Assembly: GCA_963281255.1 (NCBI GenBank)
Contig: OY725488.1
Location: 8,529,524-8,593,523 of the forward strand
DNA length: 64,000 nt
Origin: Aphrocallistes beatrix
Lineage: Eukaryota; Porifera; Hexactinellida; Sceptrulophora; Aphrocallistidae
Direction of reading: 5' to 3'
This document shows, piece by piece, positions 9,745-23,200 of the stretch; positions within the stretch are counted from its first letter, which is position 1, and each line of letters starts with the position of its first letter. Below the pieces are notes generated by a model, which worked only from the letters and a program-made list of their open reading frames with translations, was not told the origin of the DNA and made no database searches. The position numbers and the translations under genes were made by a program.

Positions 9745-10789
9745 TTAAGATGATACACAAAAATCGGACAATATATGCCCATAAGATCCCCGGTTTCCAT
9801 TTTGGCTGCGATAGTTCATTGCAAAGTCCCTGATGGGGAGGACAATGTCCAAGCCTGTCTGTTGAATTTCGAATATTGTCTTCGCTTCATTGTTGGGGCG
9901 AGTCTAGTGGAAACAAACAGGGCATTATACTGTATCTCTTAGGAGGTAGATACATCTAAGAGACGCCTTACCTTACACTCGTCTACTGGTACGGTATAAC
10001 TATTTGGACTATATGGGTCCTGAGTGAACTCCTCTCCATGGTTCCCGTATATTTTGAGAGCTTTTTTGAAAGAGCCATTTTTACCTTCAAAGACAACAGC
10101 TTGTTGGCACCTGTATCAAATAGGTTATAAAGCCATCCCATTAGCATGCAGATAGTTACTACTAATATTTGGAACTCACTTGATTGTGAGGGTTTGGAAT
10201 GCTCGGTTACTTTCCAACAGAAGGTAATTGATCTGGCTCTCTGGAATTCCGTAGTCAAATTTCGGTAGCTAATGATAATAACAAGGATAGTATTAAGAAA
10301 CTGCTTTATTAAAGCAAAGTTTGCTTAAATAATAAGTTTACCGATGCTGCAGTGGAGAAAGGTTGGTAATCATTGTAGTTATTATTGTAAGTACCCAGCG
10401 ATTGTCGTTGGCTAGTCTAGAGTGAGAATAAGAACTTAACACTACTACCTTAATCAACACTTTAAGAATCACCAATAACAGAATACTTACAGGATCTGGG
10501 GTTATGCAAGTGCGGGATACATCGGCATCAAAGTGACATTTGGCCGTGAATTTATCTTCAGCATCTCCCCCATTAGGATCAATGTAGTAGATACCTTAGA
10601 TTGGATAGATAAAATGAATATCGGCAATATTTACTGAATTAAGTACGAGACTACTGTACCATTTTCCGCGTCGGGGTGGCAACGCTTGATTTCATAGCAC
10701 GTTTTAGCAGGGAACTCGATACTGCCGTTAGGACACATAGCAGTTATGACCATTGCTAGTACATTCTCGTCGATGTCTTCTCCATTCAT
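9745..10789 (-). other. COLFI (fibrillar collagen C-propeptide) exons of the first collagen
   Basis: Five exons give a domain with the family landmarks in order: FPAKTCYEIKRCHPD, GIYYIDPNGG, CHFDADVSRTCITPD, IPESQINYLLLESNRAFQTL, KNGSFKKALKIYG, YTVPVDECK, AKTIFEIQQTG and a final LPIRDFAMNY...CVSS. These match the PARTCRDL, GEYWIDPN, FLRLLS, QNITY and EDGC blocks of animal fibrillar C-propeptides. This domain selects and trimerises chains in the ER. The stop codon is at 9745-9747. Confidence 0.9.
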
Positions 10790-13700
10790 CTATGTACATA
10801 GGGAGTATCAAGAAGAAGTTCGTGGTGTGCACTAACCAACTTCTATTAACTGTAACTTACCAGTCTGCTAGACAAGAACTCCGTCTAGAAGAAAAAAACG
10901 GACGTAAATTACGAGTAGAAATCGATGGTTATTAATTTCGAATTAAACTTACCGATCCTCCTGCAGGACCTGGGGAGCCTGGTAGACCCTAGAACAGAAA
11001 GCAAAGATCGGTAAACTTCTCATATCAAATATAATCCCGACAATGAAATAAAGAATAACTGCTTACCGGATCTCCAGGCGTACCTCTCGGACCAAACACT
11101 CCCTAATTAGAAAAAATGATGATAATAATCAGAAAAGAAAGGAATTTCCTAAACTAAATCATACGTACGATTCTTCCTTTAGGGCCTTCAGAGCCAACTC
11201 TACCAGAAATTCCTTGGGCACCTGCTATGCCTCCGTTTCCTTGCTCTCCCGTCTCGCCGATCGGTCCTTGGGGGCCAACTTGTCCCGGAACCCCATTAGA
11301 ACCACGAGTACCAGGAGTTCCTTTCTCACCTACTCTACCGATTGGACCCTTATCTCCAAGAAAACCCTACAGTCAAAGTTGGAGAGAATAACGAATGAAT
11401 AAAACGCCGCGAACTGACATCAATCGGACTTACTTGCTCTCCTTCCTCTCCGGACGTTCCCTGGCCACCTTTGGGGCCTGCTGATCCCTAAAAAAACGCG
11501 TTAAAATATGCAATATTCTACTCACTATTGTTTTGTTGGTTATTGTGGAAACTTACTGCAAATCCTAGATCTCCCTTGACTCCCCTCTGACCCAAAAATC
11601 CATTTTGACCTGACTGTCCGGAGAAACCAGCTGCTCCTATCAGTCCACGGAACCCAGGAGCTCCCTACAGACAATCAGAATCACTTTATAAAATATTTAT
11701 ATATATAAATATACATTAATCGAGTTTTAATAGTAAGGATGCAGTTAGAAAGTGGCGGTTAAATCAGAATATCTTACTTACCGTTACTCCTTTAGCGCCT
11801 AGTGGCCCGGTGTCTCCAGGTGGACCAATGTCACCCTGAAAATAGAAAAATGAGGTTAAATATATTCGAATACAATATTTATATATATTCAAAAGTAAAC
11901 ATTCCATGCATCACCTCATCTCCAATGTCTCCAGCTCTCCCTTTAAATCCTTGGCGCCCAGGATCTCCCTAAAAGTTAAAGGTGTTGATTTACTAAAAAT
12001 TAAATTGTAAACTCAGTGAATACAAACTCACGATAGATCCTTGAAGACCAGCTTCCCCATTGTCTCCGTTAGCTCCTTGAATCCCCTAAAGTGAAGATAA
12101 AATCAGACCTGGATGTGAATAACTGTAGAAATCCCCCGAACACTCACCCTAACACCAGTGGCGCCTGTTTCTCCATCAATGCCAGGTTCTCCTGTTAGCC
12201 CCTAGTGGATATAGTATAGATATTGTAGAATGCATGGCAGCAGTTCAGGTAGACTTCATGCAATGGTACCTACCAAAGGTCCTTGAGCTCCAGATTCACC
12301 GATTTCTCCTGTTAAACCGACATCTCCCTAATGAGAACATAAGTATCACACGTAGTATGGTATCTGTGTGCAAAGGAATTTTGTAATGATTATACGTACG
12401 CTTGATCCAATCTCTCCAGGAGCGCCAACTGGTCCGCGTTCTCCTTTGGGACCCTATTTAAGTAGAAAGTACAATAATTATGATTGAGAATTGAACGGCG
12501 CAGAAATATTTTCAAAAAAACTCACCCCATTTCCGTCAGATCCTGGATCTCCTTGCAATCCATCGCTACCTGTATCTCCCTGAGATTGAGATAGTAATTG
12601 TGAATACAGAATGAGTGAATGCAAGTAATCATCTCATTTAACTCACTCTGTTCCCTGGCTCTCCCATTGATCCTACATCTCCAGTGAAACCCTTCTCACC
12701 CTGGACAAGTCAGATCAGTAAGCACACGTTGGAGTTACAAATATAGAGCTAACTCTATTAAACTTACTTTCGTGCCTTTCAATCCTTGGGAGCCATCCAA
12801 TCCAGCTGGGCCTAGTTGACCCTATTGAGGAAGATATTTCAGATTAAAGACTGAGGTGTGAAGACAGAGTAGTTAAGAGAGTATAACATACCTGTGGTCC
12901 TTGGGGTCCTGAGAGACCTGTCGGTCCGCGATCCCCAGATTCTCCCTGAGAAAATGAACAATGAATACAAGTACGTGTCAATCTCATAAGTATGTCACAT
13001 GACTCACCGTCAGCCCTTTCTGTCCGCTCTCTCCCAGTTCTCCTGGCCGTCCAAACTCTCCCTAAACGGCAATCAATTAAAATTACAGAGCAATTAAACG
13101 AAGAAGTTTACTGTGATTAAGATATCGGATACGTTACCTTGGAACCAGAGGGTCCAGTTTGTCCTATACTTCCGACCTCGCCTTTCTCTCCTGGAAGTCC
13201 TTCCAACCCGGGGCCTCCAGCGGTTCCTCCATCACCCAAGATTCCCGATTCACCCCGAGGTCCAATATCCCCACGATCTCCTGGAGGTCCAACTTGTCCC
13301 TAAACCCCAGAAATTTAAATATTTAACAGTTTCATAAATCATAAAAATGTAGATTTGATACATACCTTCGATCCGGGTGTTCCTGCATCTCCAGTAGCAC
13401 CTTGTGGACCCACTGGCCCCTATAAAATACATTTTGTTTAAAAGAGAAGTGTGAAGAGGCATAGCAAGAAATAAAGTATCAACCGCCGTGTACTTACAGT
13501 CAGTCCGTTCGCTCCTGCAGGTCCTAGATCTCCAACATCACCAGCAGAGCCCTGAAAATGATCATTTCGTTCATTATAGCAGACTCAAGATAGGAAATTG
13601 AACTAAGTAATTTCAGGCTTACCAGTTCTCCTATCTCTCCTGTTACTCCATTGTCTCCAACTTCACCTGGATCTCCCTATGAAGCAACATTGCAGTAACG

Positions 13701-16700
13701 AGTGCGTTCAATACATTGTATCTTGCTTGCAGAATGCCCATTTAATTATTCGTATATGAGTGGCATTCTGTTCAAGTGCATATTCGAACAGGAACAACCT
13801 ACCGTGTTTCCAGGGGATCCGACATCCCCAGTGTTTCCTGGCTGCCCTTGTACTCCCTAAAATGCGTCCAATTTATAACGAGTTCACAAACAATATATCG
13901 AACCGTGTTGATCACAATTAGATTAACTTACAAGAGCTCCGGTTTCTCCGTTATCGCCCTTCTCTCCCTTACCACCTTTCTGTCCTTTCAACCCGAGAGG
14001 ACCAAGAGAACCAATTGTTCCGTCTCCCCCACTATCTCCCTGTTAGATCAGCGATTATAAATTGTGCAGAATTAGTAGTAAGAGATAATCGAAAGAGTGT
14101 CCTTACCCTCTCTCCAGCCTCTCCTGCAGCACCTTGAGGACCGGTATCTCCCTACAGGAGTGGGTTTATAGAAATAAGCTCAAAGTTTAAGAAAATATAA
14201 ACATTGAAGTGTTACTTACAGCTGGTCCTGTCAGTCCTTCTGGTCCAGGATCTCCTATCAGGCCAGGTTCTCCCGGGAACCCGTTTATGCCAATAGGTCC
14301 CAAAGATCCCTTCACTCCCTAGAGAGAAGAAGACTGGTTAAATCACGGTATCCACCATCAAGTAAGTATTTGCATGTGCGTGCATATTAGAGGCTACTCA
14401 CGAGTGTTCCAGGTGATCCGTCAGATCCAGACAGACCAGTTATTCCAGAGTCACCCTAATACAGAGATGGATGGGAGTGATTAACGATTCCAAATAACTG
14501 AGTAATTATTGTACAACAGAATCTTACAGTTTCTCCAGTTAAGCCAACCAATCCTGCCCGTCCACTTCTCCCTTCGGCTCCCTAAGACGGAGTGAATAAG
14601 ATGGTTTATTAAGAAATTAGTCATTCGATATTAAATCTCGCTTACGAGCTCTCCGCGACTTCCTGAGTCTCCGCGTCTCCCACCTCGACCTGGAGCTCCC
14701 TTTGGAAATATTTTATAAGTTTAATCCAAGAAATTTAAGGAACACTAGAAAAAGAAAGCTTACCTTCCTTCCTTGGGTCCCTATTTTTCCCTTCTCTCCT
14801 TGGGACCCCTGTGGGCCTATCAATCCTACACCACCAATTTCACCGATTTCACCTTTCTCTCCCTATTGATGCAATACTTCAATCATGTAGGATGTTCCAA
14901 TTTAAAAATAGAACACGATATTATGCAGACCACTTACCTTAAGTCCAACATCTCCTGGGCTGCCTACAGGGCCTGGGTACCCATCTCTACCCTACAGAGA
15001 AACACAGGGGTCAAGCTTGTCGTCGCAGTGTAGAAAATAGAACAATGGGTGACTCGTACCTGGTTTCCTGGTGGTCCGGGCTCCCCTACATCTCCACGAA
15101 GTCCCTAAGTATACATACATAATTATGTAACAGAGTAGGTAGATTGAGCTAAGCTAGTGCTGTACTTACACGTCCACCGAAGTAGCCTGGATAACCTATT
15201 GATCCTTGATTGCCAGTCTGACCCTGAAGACAGAATGGAGTGTTAGTACGCTAGAATAATCCTTTAAAATAATACAGAACTGTTCTTACCCTTGGTCCGG
15301 GTTCTCCTGAAGATCCTTGTTCTCCAGGTGGTCCACGCGCACCCTAGTTACAGAGATTGCTCAATAGAATGCTTCAGGGTTCATTATTCATAAATAGAAC
15401 TCACTCTTGAACCCGTTTCTCCTGAATCACCGGGTCGACCAGTTTCTCCAAAGGGCCCCTAAGAGGAATAATGGCCAATTGTAAATTATGTGTAAAAGCT
15501 AAGCCATATCAACACATTATCATATATCTGTGTGCCACTCACAGTGTCTCCCTCTATGCCATCATCTCCTTCTGATCCTCTATTTCCTGGCCTTCCCTAC
15601 AAAATGACAATTTAAATCAAATAAAAATTAAATAACAGCCTGGTTCATTCATAAAGCTAACCTACCAATAAACCCTTGGCTCCTTTCAGACCTTTGGGGC
15701 CAGCTCCACCAGTCTCGCCCTGTCAGATAAAATCATTAATTCTGCCAATCAGAATCGGAGCCGCGAGGAAGAATATAACTTACACTCTCTCCGTAAGGTC
15801 CGATGGTTCCTTTTGGCCCTGGGTCTCCAGGTGGCCCGATATCTCCTTGAAACCCAAATCCTCCTTCACGTCCCTCAACACCCTATTAACATTGTAAAAA
15901 AACTGGGATACCAATTTTATAAGTAAATATGCATTCAAATCTCTTACACTTTCTCCTTTCTGACCAGGTAGACCCTGCTCTCCATCTGTTCCCTGCGTAC
16001 ACGAAGAAAATAATATAATACTACTACAACTCGGGAAATGTTCTATGTCTATAGTACTTGTATATAGTAAACGAATTCGTACGTAGCATACACGAGTTTA
16101 ATCAGTCACGTACCGCTCTCCCTGTTACTCCAACTGATCCCGGAGCTCCGCGAGAGCCAAAATCTCCAATTGGTCCAATTGCTCCACCAACGCCTTGAAT
16201 TCCAGATATTCCCTAATTTCAGGAATGCAATAAACAATTTGATATATTTCACAAATAAATTCAGATCTTAGCTGACTCACAGAACTTCCGGGTGTGCCTG
16301 ACACTCCTGTTTGTCCCTTTTCACCTAGCATTCCCTATGAATAAATTCTAAATAAAAACGAGAATTCATCCGCTTAAAATTCCATTAAATTTACAAATTC
16401 ACTTACAGGTTCTCCCTGAGGACCGGGCGGTCCAAATGTGCCTTCGATACCCTAACAAAAAGAAGCCATTGAATATAGATAAAATATAATTGAAACACTA
16501 AAACATGCTAACAGCTATCAGCAGTAAGTGTATACTAAAATACGTACATGAGTATTGTTAAATTAAGAATTCACGTCAGACGTTTGTTATACATAAGAAT
16601 CTGTTAAGTTATAAAGCAAACCTTTCGTCCTCTTGGTCCCCTTTCTCCTGGGCGTCCAGATCGGCCAGGAATACCCTACAAGCAAGAATAATCAGAATTA

Positions 16701-19596
16701 TCGCATCCCATCATCCTTGTTCCTAAATATTGAGTCAAGCAATTACCACCAAGCCAGCTTGCCCGGGATCACCTCTCATTCCTGGGTTGCCCCGCGGACC
16801 CTGACGGCCGTCACTCCCCTTAAGACCTGACACTCCAGGAAATCCCTAAACAAGGCAGTATCGCAGTAAATAAATTGTAAAAGTATTACATTCAAAGTTC
16901 CAATGATCAATAACTCACAATATCTCCCGGGCGTCCTAGCTGACCAATATCTCCTGCTGGTCCGTAAGCACCCTAAACACAGTGTGATACTCAAACTAAT
17001 ACCGCCTTAAAGTTTATAGTTCAATCCGATTAGCTTACAGTGAGTCCCAATGCTCCAGATTGTCCGCGGAGTCCATCCCTGCCAGCGCCTCCCTAAAAGA
17101 TAGGAACAATCGAATCAACAAAAAAGAATAAAGTCTATGAAGATATTGAAGACACCTACCTGCTGTCCTCTCTCTCCTTTACCACCTTTAGGTCCCTTCT
17201 CACCTGGCAGGCCCTACACATCAATATTTCATCAAACCCACGACTCGCGATTTCATTAGTCATTATCATGAATTCAAACTTACAAAAGACCCTTGAATTC
17301 CTTGAATGCCCAAATTCCCAGCTTCTCCAGAGGGTCCCTACAGTTAATGCACATAACACCTGGCTTTCTAGCTCTACGGCGCAAGGAAGGCTTGCAACTT
17401 ACTGGGTAGCCACGAGGTCCTGTGAAGCCAGAGCTCCCCCTTACTCCTATTTGACCCTAGAATAGTGCAGAGTACAAGAATGAAGTACTGATGATCGAAA
17501 TTATACGATAAAATCATAATAGCATTACCTTGGGAGGAACGAAAGGTCCTTTGATACTGCTCATGAGAATAAGACCCTGATCGTCCACGTCAAATTCATC
17601 CTGTTACAGATTGGATTGTAAATAACAACGGAAATAAGGAAGTGCGGACGGATACAGTGAAGTGCTTACCAGTAGGAATCCTTGTCCTGGTGCCCCTGGG
17701 TTTCCACCATTTCCAACACGTCCAGTATTTCCCTATAGACAGCGATTTAGTATAAATAGCACGTGCCTGGATATTATTGCAATATAGCTGTGGAATGTTA
17801 TTGAAGTTGAACTTACTCGAACTCCTGGAAAACCTTTCCTCCCGGGGGGTCCTGGTATTCCTGGTTGACCCTGTTGAGACATTTTAATAGAACTTGCTCA
17901 GTACTAATTTTCTAATTTAATGTAGCAACAACTCACAGGTGAACCGGGGGCTCCTGGCCGTCCGTTATTTCCTTTCTGTAAAGATAAAAGTTGTTAAATC
18001 AAATGAACAATAAATCTTTAGATTTTTAGAATAAAGCTATCCAAGTGAAACTCACCGGTCCAGGGAATGGTAGTCCACCATCTCCAGGCTCACCCTACAA
18101 TAATAGAACCGTAAGTTAAGTACTTTATCGGAACACATTTAGCTTTCTAACAAACTGTGATTGTAGGTACCTTCATAGTCTAAAAGAATAAACATATTCA
18201 GATAAATATAGAGCTAATGGAGTAGTATCAGGTGTGGGGTGTCTGTAAACTTACGGGCAGTAGGGTGAACGCACTCCCACTCCCTTGGTGCTGGCCTCCG
18301 TAGATGAGCTCGTCGACGCAACCTTGTCCTTCAAAGACACCGAGAGTGTTCCCGAGGTAAGGACTACTGGCGATTGTCAAAAAGTAGAGTTCCCCCTAAG
18401 CACAAGTGGATACCGTTAAAGTTATGATATTCAACAGTTTGAATTATAATGTACATGTTGTAGTAATAAATGTATTTACCTTTCCAACTGTGACTGTGGT
18501 GGGAAAGTTTGAGTTCTGACTGGTTACTTCAAGACAGAGTTCTTTTTTTGATTGAGGTTCATTTCTAACGAAAGTAGAAACTGAAATGCAACAGCTTCCG
18601 TATTGGCTACAGTCCCCTTCTGGTGTCAATATCTCCACAGAGAACGAATTCCACTCGAAAGCAGTTAATTCAACTTCAAGATCAACCTTCACATCCTTGA
18701 AGAGAAGATACAGTCTCGATCCTTCTAGCTGAATGCCGATATGGTTAGAGGAAGCACTTCCACTGTGGGTGGAGAAGATGAGACCGCTTTCATTCACTGG
18801 TTTTATCTTAGCCATGATCGTAACGCCGACTTGAGTGAATGTACTCATGTCCATTTCCGAGGTGTATTTGGAGCTGGAGAGAGGAAACTGGACATCTTTC
18901 AGTACGCGTATCTTAGGAAGATCTATATCTTCTTCTTCCCACCCCAATCTCACATCTCGAGCGCTGGTTGGACTGCTCTTTGCATACGTGAGAAGGGAAT
19001 TGAACAGGAGTCCGGAGCCTAGAAAAATGTCCCGTGGAACAATCAAAAGAAAAGATCCAAATATGAACTGCAAACTGATTCAATGAGCTAGTAATGGGAC
19101 CAATAAATTATATCAGAATGTATTGAATGTAGATGTATTGTGGATATCAACACGTGAATGCTTAGAATACTACAAAGTATAGTATATCAATGCTTAATTG
19201 CGATACTTTCCAACTTGTATAGGGTTTAGTTTGCTATTTGATTTTATAAAAAATAAAAAGTACTAAAATGTGACTTTTATAAAAAAGATCCGTTGGACAA
19301 TAATTCACAATCAATAAATTCTACAAAAAAATCGAATAAAAATAATTTAAATGTGAGATTTTTGTAAAACGAAAGGCTAAAATGGTAAAATAACTCCTTC
19401 CCAAATCCAAACCTAAAGTTCTACAAAATATTAAAGTTTTTCCGCAGGCAAAATCATATTTTAAATACTACAGATCAGAGCAGTTACCTGGTGGCAGGGG
19501 TTTGCACATGCTGTCCGAGAAGCCACCGCCCTCCTCTTGTCCCGAAACTGAAATTAAAACCGTAAGAAGAAATGAGAGAAATAGCGTTGTCTTCAT
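9745..19596 (-). CDS. fibrillar collagen alpha chain (TSPN-type), about 60 exons
   Basis: The start is the ATG at 19594-19596, giving MKTTLFLSFLLTVLISVSG, a clear signal peptide (exon 19488-19596). A LamG/TSPN-like domain follows in exons 18480-19018 and 18255-18395, joined in frame. Next come short Gly-X-Y exons of a minor helix (about 18095-17671), a non-collagenous acidic linker (exon near 17525-17600) and about 50 short Gly-X-Y exons of the major helix (17460 down to 10953). Five exons encode a COLFI domain (10660-10789, 10491-10594, 10180-10268, 9972-10110, 9745-9903) whose phases agree at each junction. Fibrillar procollagens trimerise through COLFI, are trimmed and assemble into matrix fibrils. 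TSPN at the N-terminus resembles type V/XI and XXIV/XXVII chains rather than type I-III. The exact exon count is approximate. Confidence 0.93.
18255..19018 (-). other. TSPN/LamG-like N-terminal domain exons of the first collagen
   Basis: Exons 18480-19018 and 18255-18395 encode about 225 residues of beta-rich sequence with the pattern of thrombospondin-N/laminin-G domains (FTQVGVTIMAKIKP, SGLIFSTHSG, NHIGIQLEGSRLYLLF, GELYFLTIASSPYLGN, GQGCVDELIYGG). Cysteines (in DCSQYGSCC, ELCLEV, GQGC) suit disulfides. Intron phases fit the signal-peptide exon. A 9-base exon (about 18171-18179, coding TMK) may join this domain to the first Gly-X-Y exon. Confidence 0.8.
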
Positions 19597-20286
19597 GCTG
19601 CTAAGTTCTTGCAGATGGGCAAGTGCGATTATTTGTGTGCTTTTTGCGGATGTGGGTTACACATGCATATCCTTGCGGGATGAGTTCAACTTGGTGAAGG
19701 CTGGCTTCACGCGTGAGGGAATAATGCGAAGCTAAATAAATTGAAAACAAAAATATAATTAATTTGGAATTGGGAAAATTCAAGCTTATAAATGCAAATG
19801 TAAAGAAGATAGCTTGACTTCACAAATAGAGTATTATCGCTCTCTCTTATGAGATATAAGTAAGGCACATTGCACTGGATGAACAGAATGCAATGAAGCT
19901 AACCTTTGTGTCCATACATACAAGTCGGACTCTTCATAATATAATACTGCATAGTAGTCCATTGTAATGGATGGATAGAACTCACACTCAATACAACTAG
20001 ACTCAGCCAATATATTAATATTGTTAATCTGTGTCTATATCTGACTCTACTATATACTAGTATTGTTGGAGGCATATTGAGTTACTTGATACGCAGCTTA
20101 TAAGTTTTACTATTGCACTGAACTAGGTACTATATACTACTAATACTAGAGAGCAATCAAGAATCTGATCAACTATACAAGCCAGGTTTAAATATCGCTC
20201 ATCTATACCATTAGATGCCTTCTTTGCATTAATTGGAACACGAAAAGAGAAATATCTACGTTTAATATTAGGGGAAATTCTCCAAG
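19597..20286. promoter_or_regulatory. shared 5' region between two divergent collagen genes
   Basis: The start codons of the two collagen genes lie 690 bases apart on opposite strands, so this AT-rich interval must contain both 5' untranslated regions and probably both promoters. I cannot assign a TATA box or named factor site with confidence. A bidirectional promoter is inferred from layout only; an unseen untranslated 5' exon for either gene would shift the true promoter. Confidence 0.55.
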
Positions 20287-23200
20287 ATGAGTGCTATCAA
20301 GAAATCTAGGTAAGTCTATTTGTTATACATTTAATCGAGCAAGTTTATTCAGTTTTGCAACATTTAAAAAGATGGCAATGCAATTCACATTTAAACTACA
20401 AAAATGGGAATTGAGGGGGATTCTTACTTTTTTTCTAAATTGATTAAAAACGATCAAACTAAATTTCTCTCTTAAAAGTAAATGTTTACACTTGTGAACT
20501 TGGAATTTATTTGAATCTTTGAACTTAAATCTTCGAAAGTTTGTGTATGTAAAGTTTGGTCGAAAATGAGTTAAGAACTATGGATGCACATTAGCACATC
20601 AAAGATTGCCAGGATATTCACTCAGAAAATTACAATAAAATATCTTACTTATGTTATACTAGAGCTGTTATTTTACTGTATTTGTAGCACTCAAACGGTT
20701 TTAATCGTCATTTTCTCAATAATCGCTTTAACACAAACTCAGAATCTATACCCGGTATCTCCAGTATCAGGTAAGCTGATCGTGAATGTATTATAAATTA
20801 ATGTACGTGTCTCTATTCAATAATACTTGAACATCTTATTAGTACAACTACAGTCAGGGTCGCTTATTATGAACACCTTGGGGACCAAAAAGTATGTTCA
20901 TAATAGAGAGACTTCATATTAAGCAAACTCGACCTAATACAAATCCTATGGAACCTGTTGAATTGGGACCAGAGAGTTTGTTCATAATAAACGAATGTTC
21001 ATATTAAGCGGGTTCATGAATGAACTCGGAAGTAGAATGATTGAAGTGACTCTCATTGAAGTGAATAGGATAAATACAAATGTAAAAAAAAAAGACTAGG
21101 AATAGAGAGAAATTGCAAGAAGCAATTTTGCGGTGGATATGAGTAGCAACATTTTAAAAAGTTTTTTGTAACTGAAACAAGGAAAGGCCATTAAAAACAA
21201 TAAATAATCCAACAAAATGCTGGACCTAATCAAGATGCTTAGAATTCTGCTATTTCGTCCATAGAATCTACCTTAATGCAGGTGTGTCAAACTCGAATCG
21301 GATAGTGAGCCAATTTCATAACTCCAGCTCTTCCCCGGGCCGTGATAGAAATGAATAAATTTTAACTACTGATTCATTCGATTATAATATTTTTTCGCAA
21401 CTGGCTGGCGGGCCACCTCTGAGCAACCTGCGGGCCACCAGTTTGACACGCCTGCCTTAATGCATTATCTAGAGATATATGAAAATGTTCCTTTAAAAAG
21501 ATAAAATTGAACTATAGGAAACTAGCAGACTTCCAAATATTATTTATTGCAAAAAACGTAAACGTAAATTTTGATGAAAAAAATATCTTTATAGGAATTT
21601 AATTTTTAAGTATTGTACGGACGTTCCATCAATAAATATACAAGCAATTCCATCCTTAGTCAGCACTAATAAAGATAAGGCAAATTTCTTCTATGAACTA
21701 ACTTTATTTTTATATATATTTAATTAAATTTCGGCACTGTTAAAGTTTACGTTTTATAGAGCTACTGCATCATTGATATAATCCACTTTTTCCTACAGGT
21801 TATTCAGAAATTTTCCCAAGCATTCTCCAATTTAACCCGCAGAATCCACAAACTCCGGAGGGAGTAACAAGAAGCGAGTTAGGTATCTGCACATGCTGCG
21901 GAGGATGCTATGGCAATAATGCATATTCGTTTAACGGACAACTGGCCAGTGTATCCGGAACTGCTGGTAGAAATTTCCCGAATGCATTCCTGCTAGTCGG
22001 ATCGATCAAACTCCCAGCTGGAACGAGCGGCCCGCTCCTGGTCATCTCACCACGAGGTGCAAACCAGCCAAACAGGTTTGTGGTCACGGTTGGAACCGTG
22101 GTCGTATTGGATTGGGGAAACACTCGCGTGACGTTCCCTACCAACGTTGCCAATGGAGAATGGTTGACTTTCGGAATTGAAATAACTCAACCGAATGGAA
22201 ACAAACGCGCGAGACTTTGCGTCAACTCAACTGACGCATCACAGTATCTAAGCGTTGGCAACGATCTAGATTTCACAGGAACGAACACATTTGTTAACAT
22301 CGCCAAAGATCAGTTAACGACCAACTCAATGCCTTCCATAAACGTAAGTTGAATCCATTCTCCCCAATGATATTCTTAATTATTACTAGCACAAGGTGTA
22401 CTATGTACGTTTATTGTATATTTACATGTAGGTCGAGATTGGACAGATCAGTATAATTCCAGGAGAAACTTGTGGCAGTCTCGGCTCTTATTACCGACAA
22501 CAGGGTGATAATTGTCCCGGAAACTGTCCACCAGCAAACCCGTTTACCGAAGCGCCACCAGCAACAGCCGCGCCCACTGCCCCACCTGGACCAACAGACG
22601 TGAGTCATAAGATACTCATATCCCAAATATTAACAAACTGTCAAAATAACAAATAAACAAATCAATAACTTTTAGATAGTAATATTATAATGTCTTCTTC
22701 TATGTTCTCCAATTAAAAACAGCTGGTGACTAACCCGGTAAGTAAATGAATTAATGTAAATTTTGTTAAAGTGAGTTTAATCAATTTCTCTCGGTTTTAG
22801 CCATTCGTGTTGAAAGGAGTCAAGGGAGAACCTGGCCCTCCAGGACAGGGACTGCCGGGATCAGCTGGAGCTGACGGACCCCCAGGAGCACCCGTATGTT
22901 TTATTTGAATTATAGTTACCATTTATTTCAATTGCAGATGTGAAATTTATCGAATAAACGATTCCGTAGGGTCAATCCGGATTTTCTGGACCACCTGGAA
23001 GACCTGGATTCAATGGAGAGAAGGTAGGCTAAAAATCTTAAAAAGAAAATCAAATAAAATGCATAATTTTATTAATAAATAATTTAGGGAGAAGAAGGAA
23101 GAGGCGGAGCACCAGGAGTGGATGGACCCCCAGGATCACCTGGTTACTTTGTTGTAAGTGGCGGGATATTTTACATTTATAAAACAACAACAACAAAACA

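Noticed and set aside
10953..18180. regularly spaced short similar segments suggestive of a CRISPR-like array
   Set aside because: These are Gly-X-Y coding exons with GT-AG introns, not identical repeats with unique spacers.
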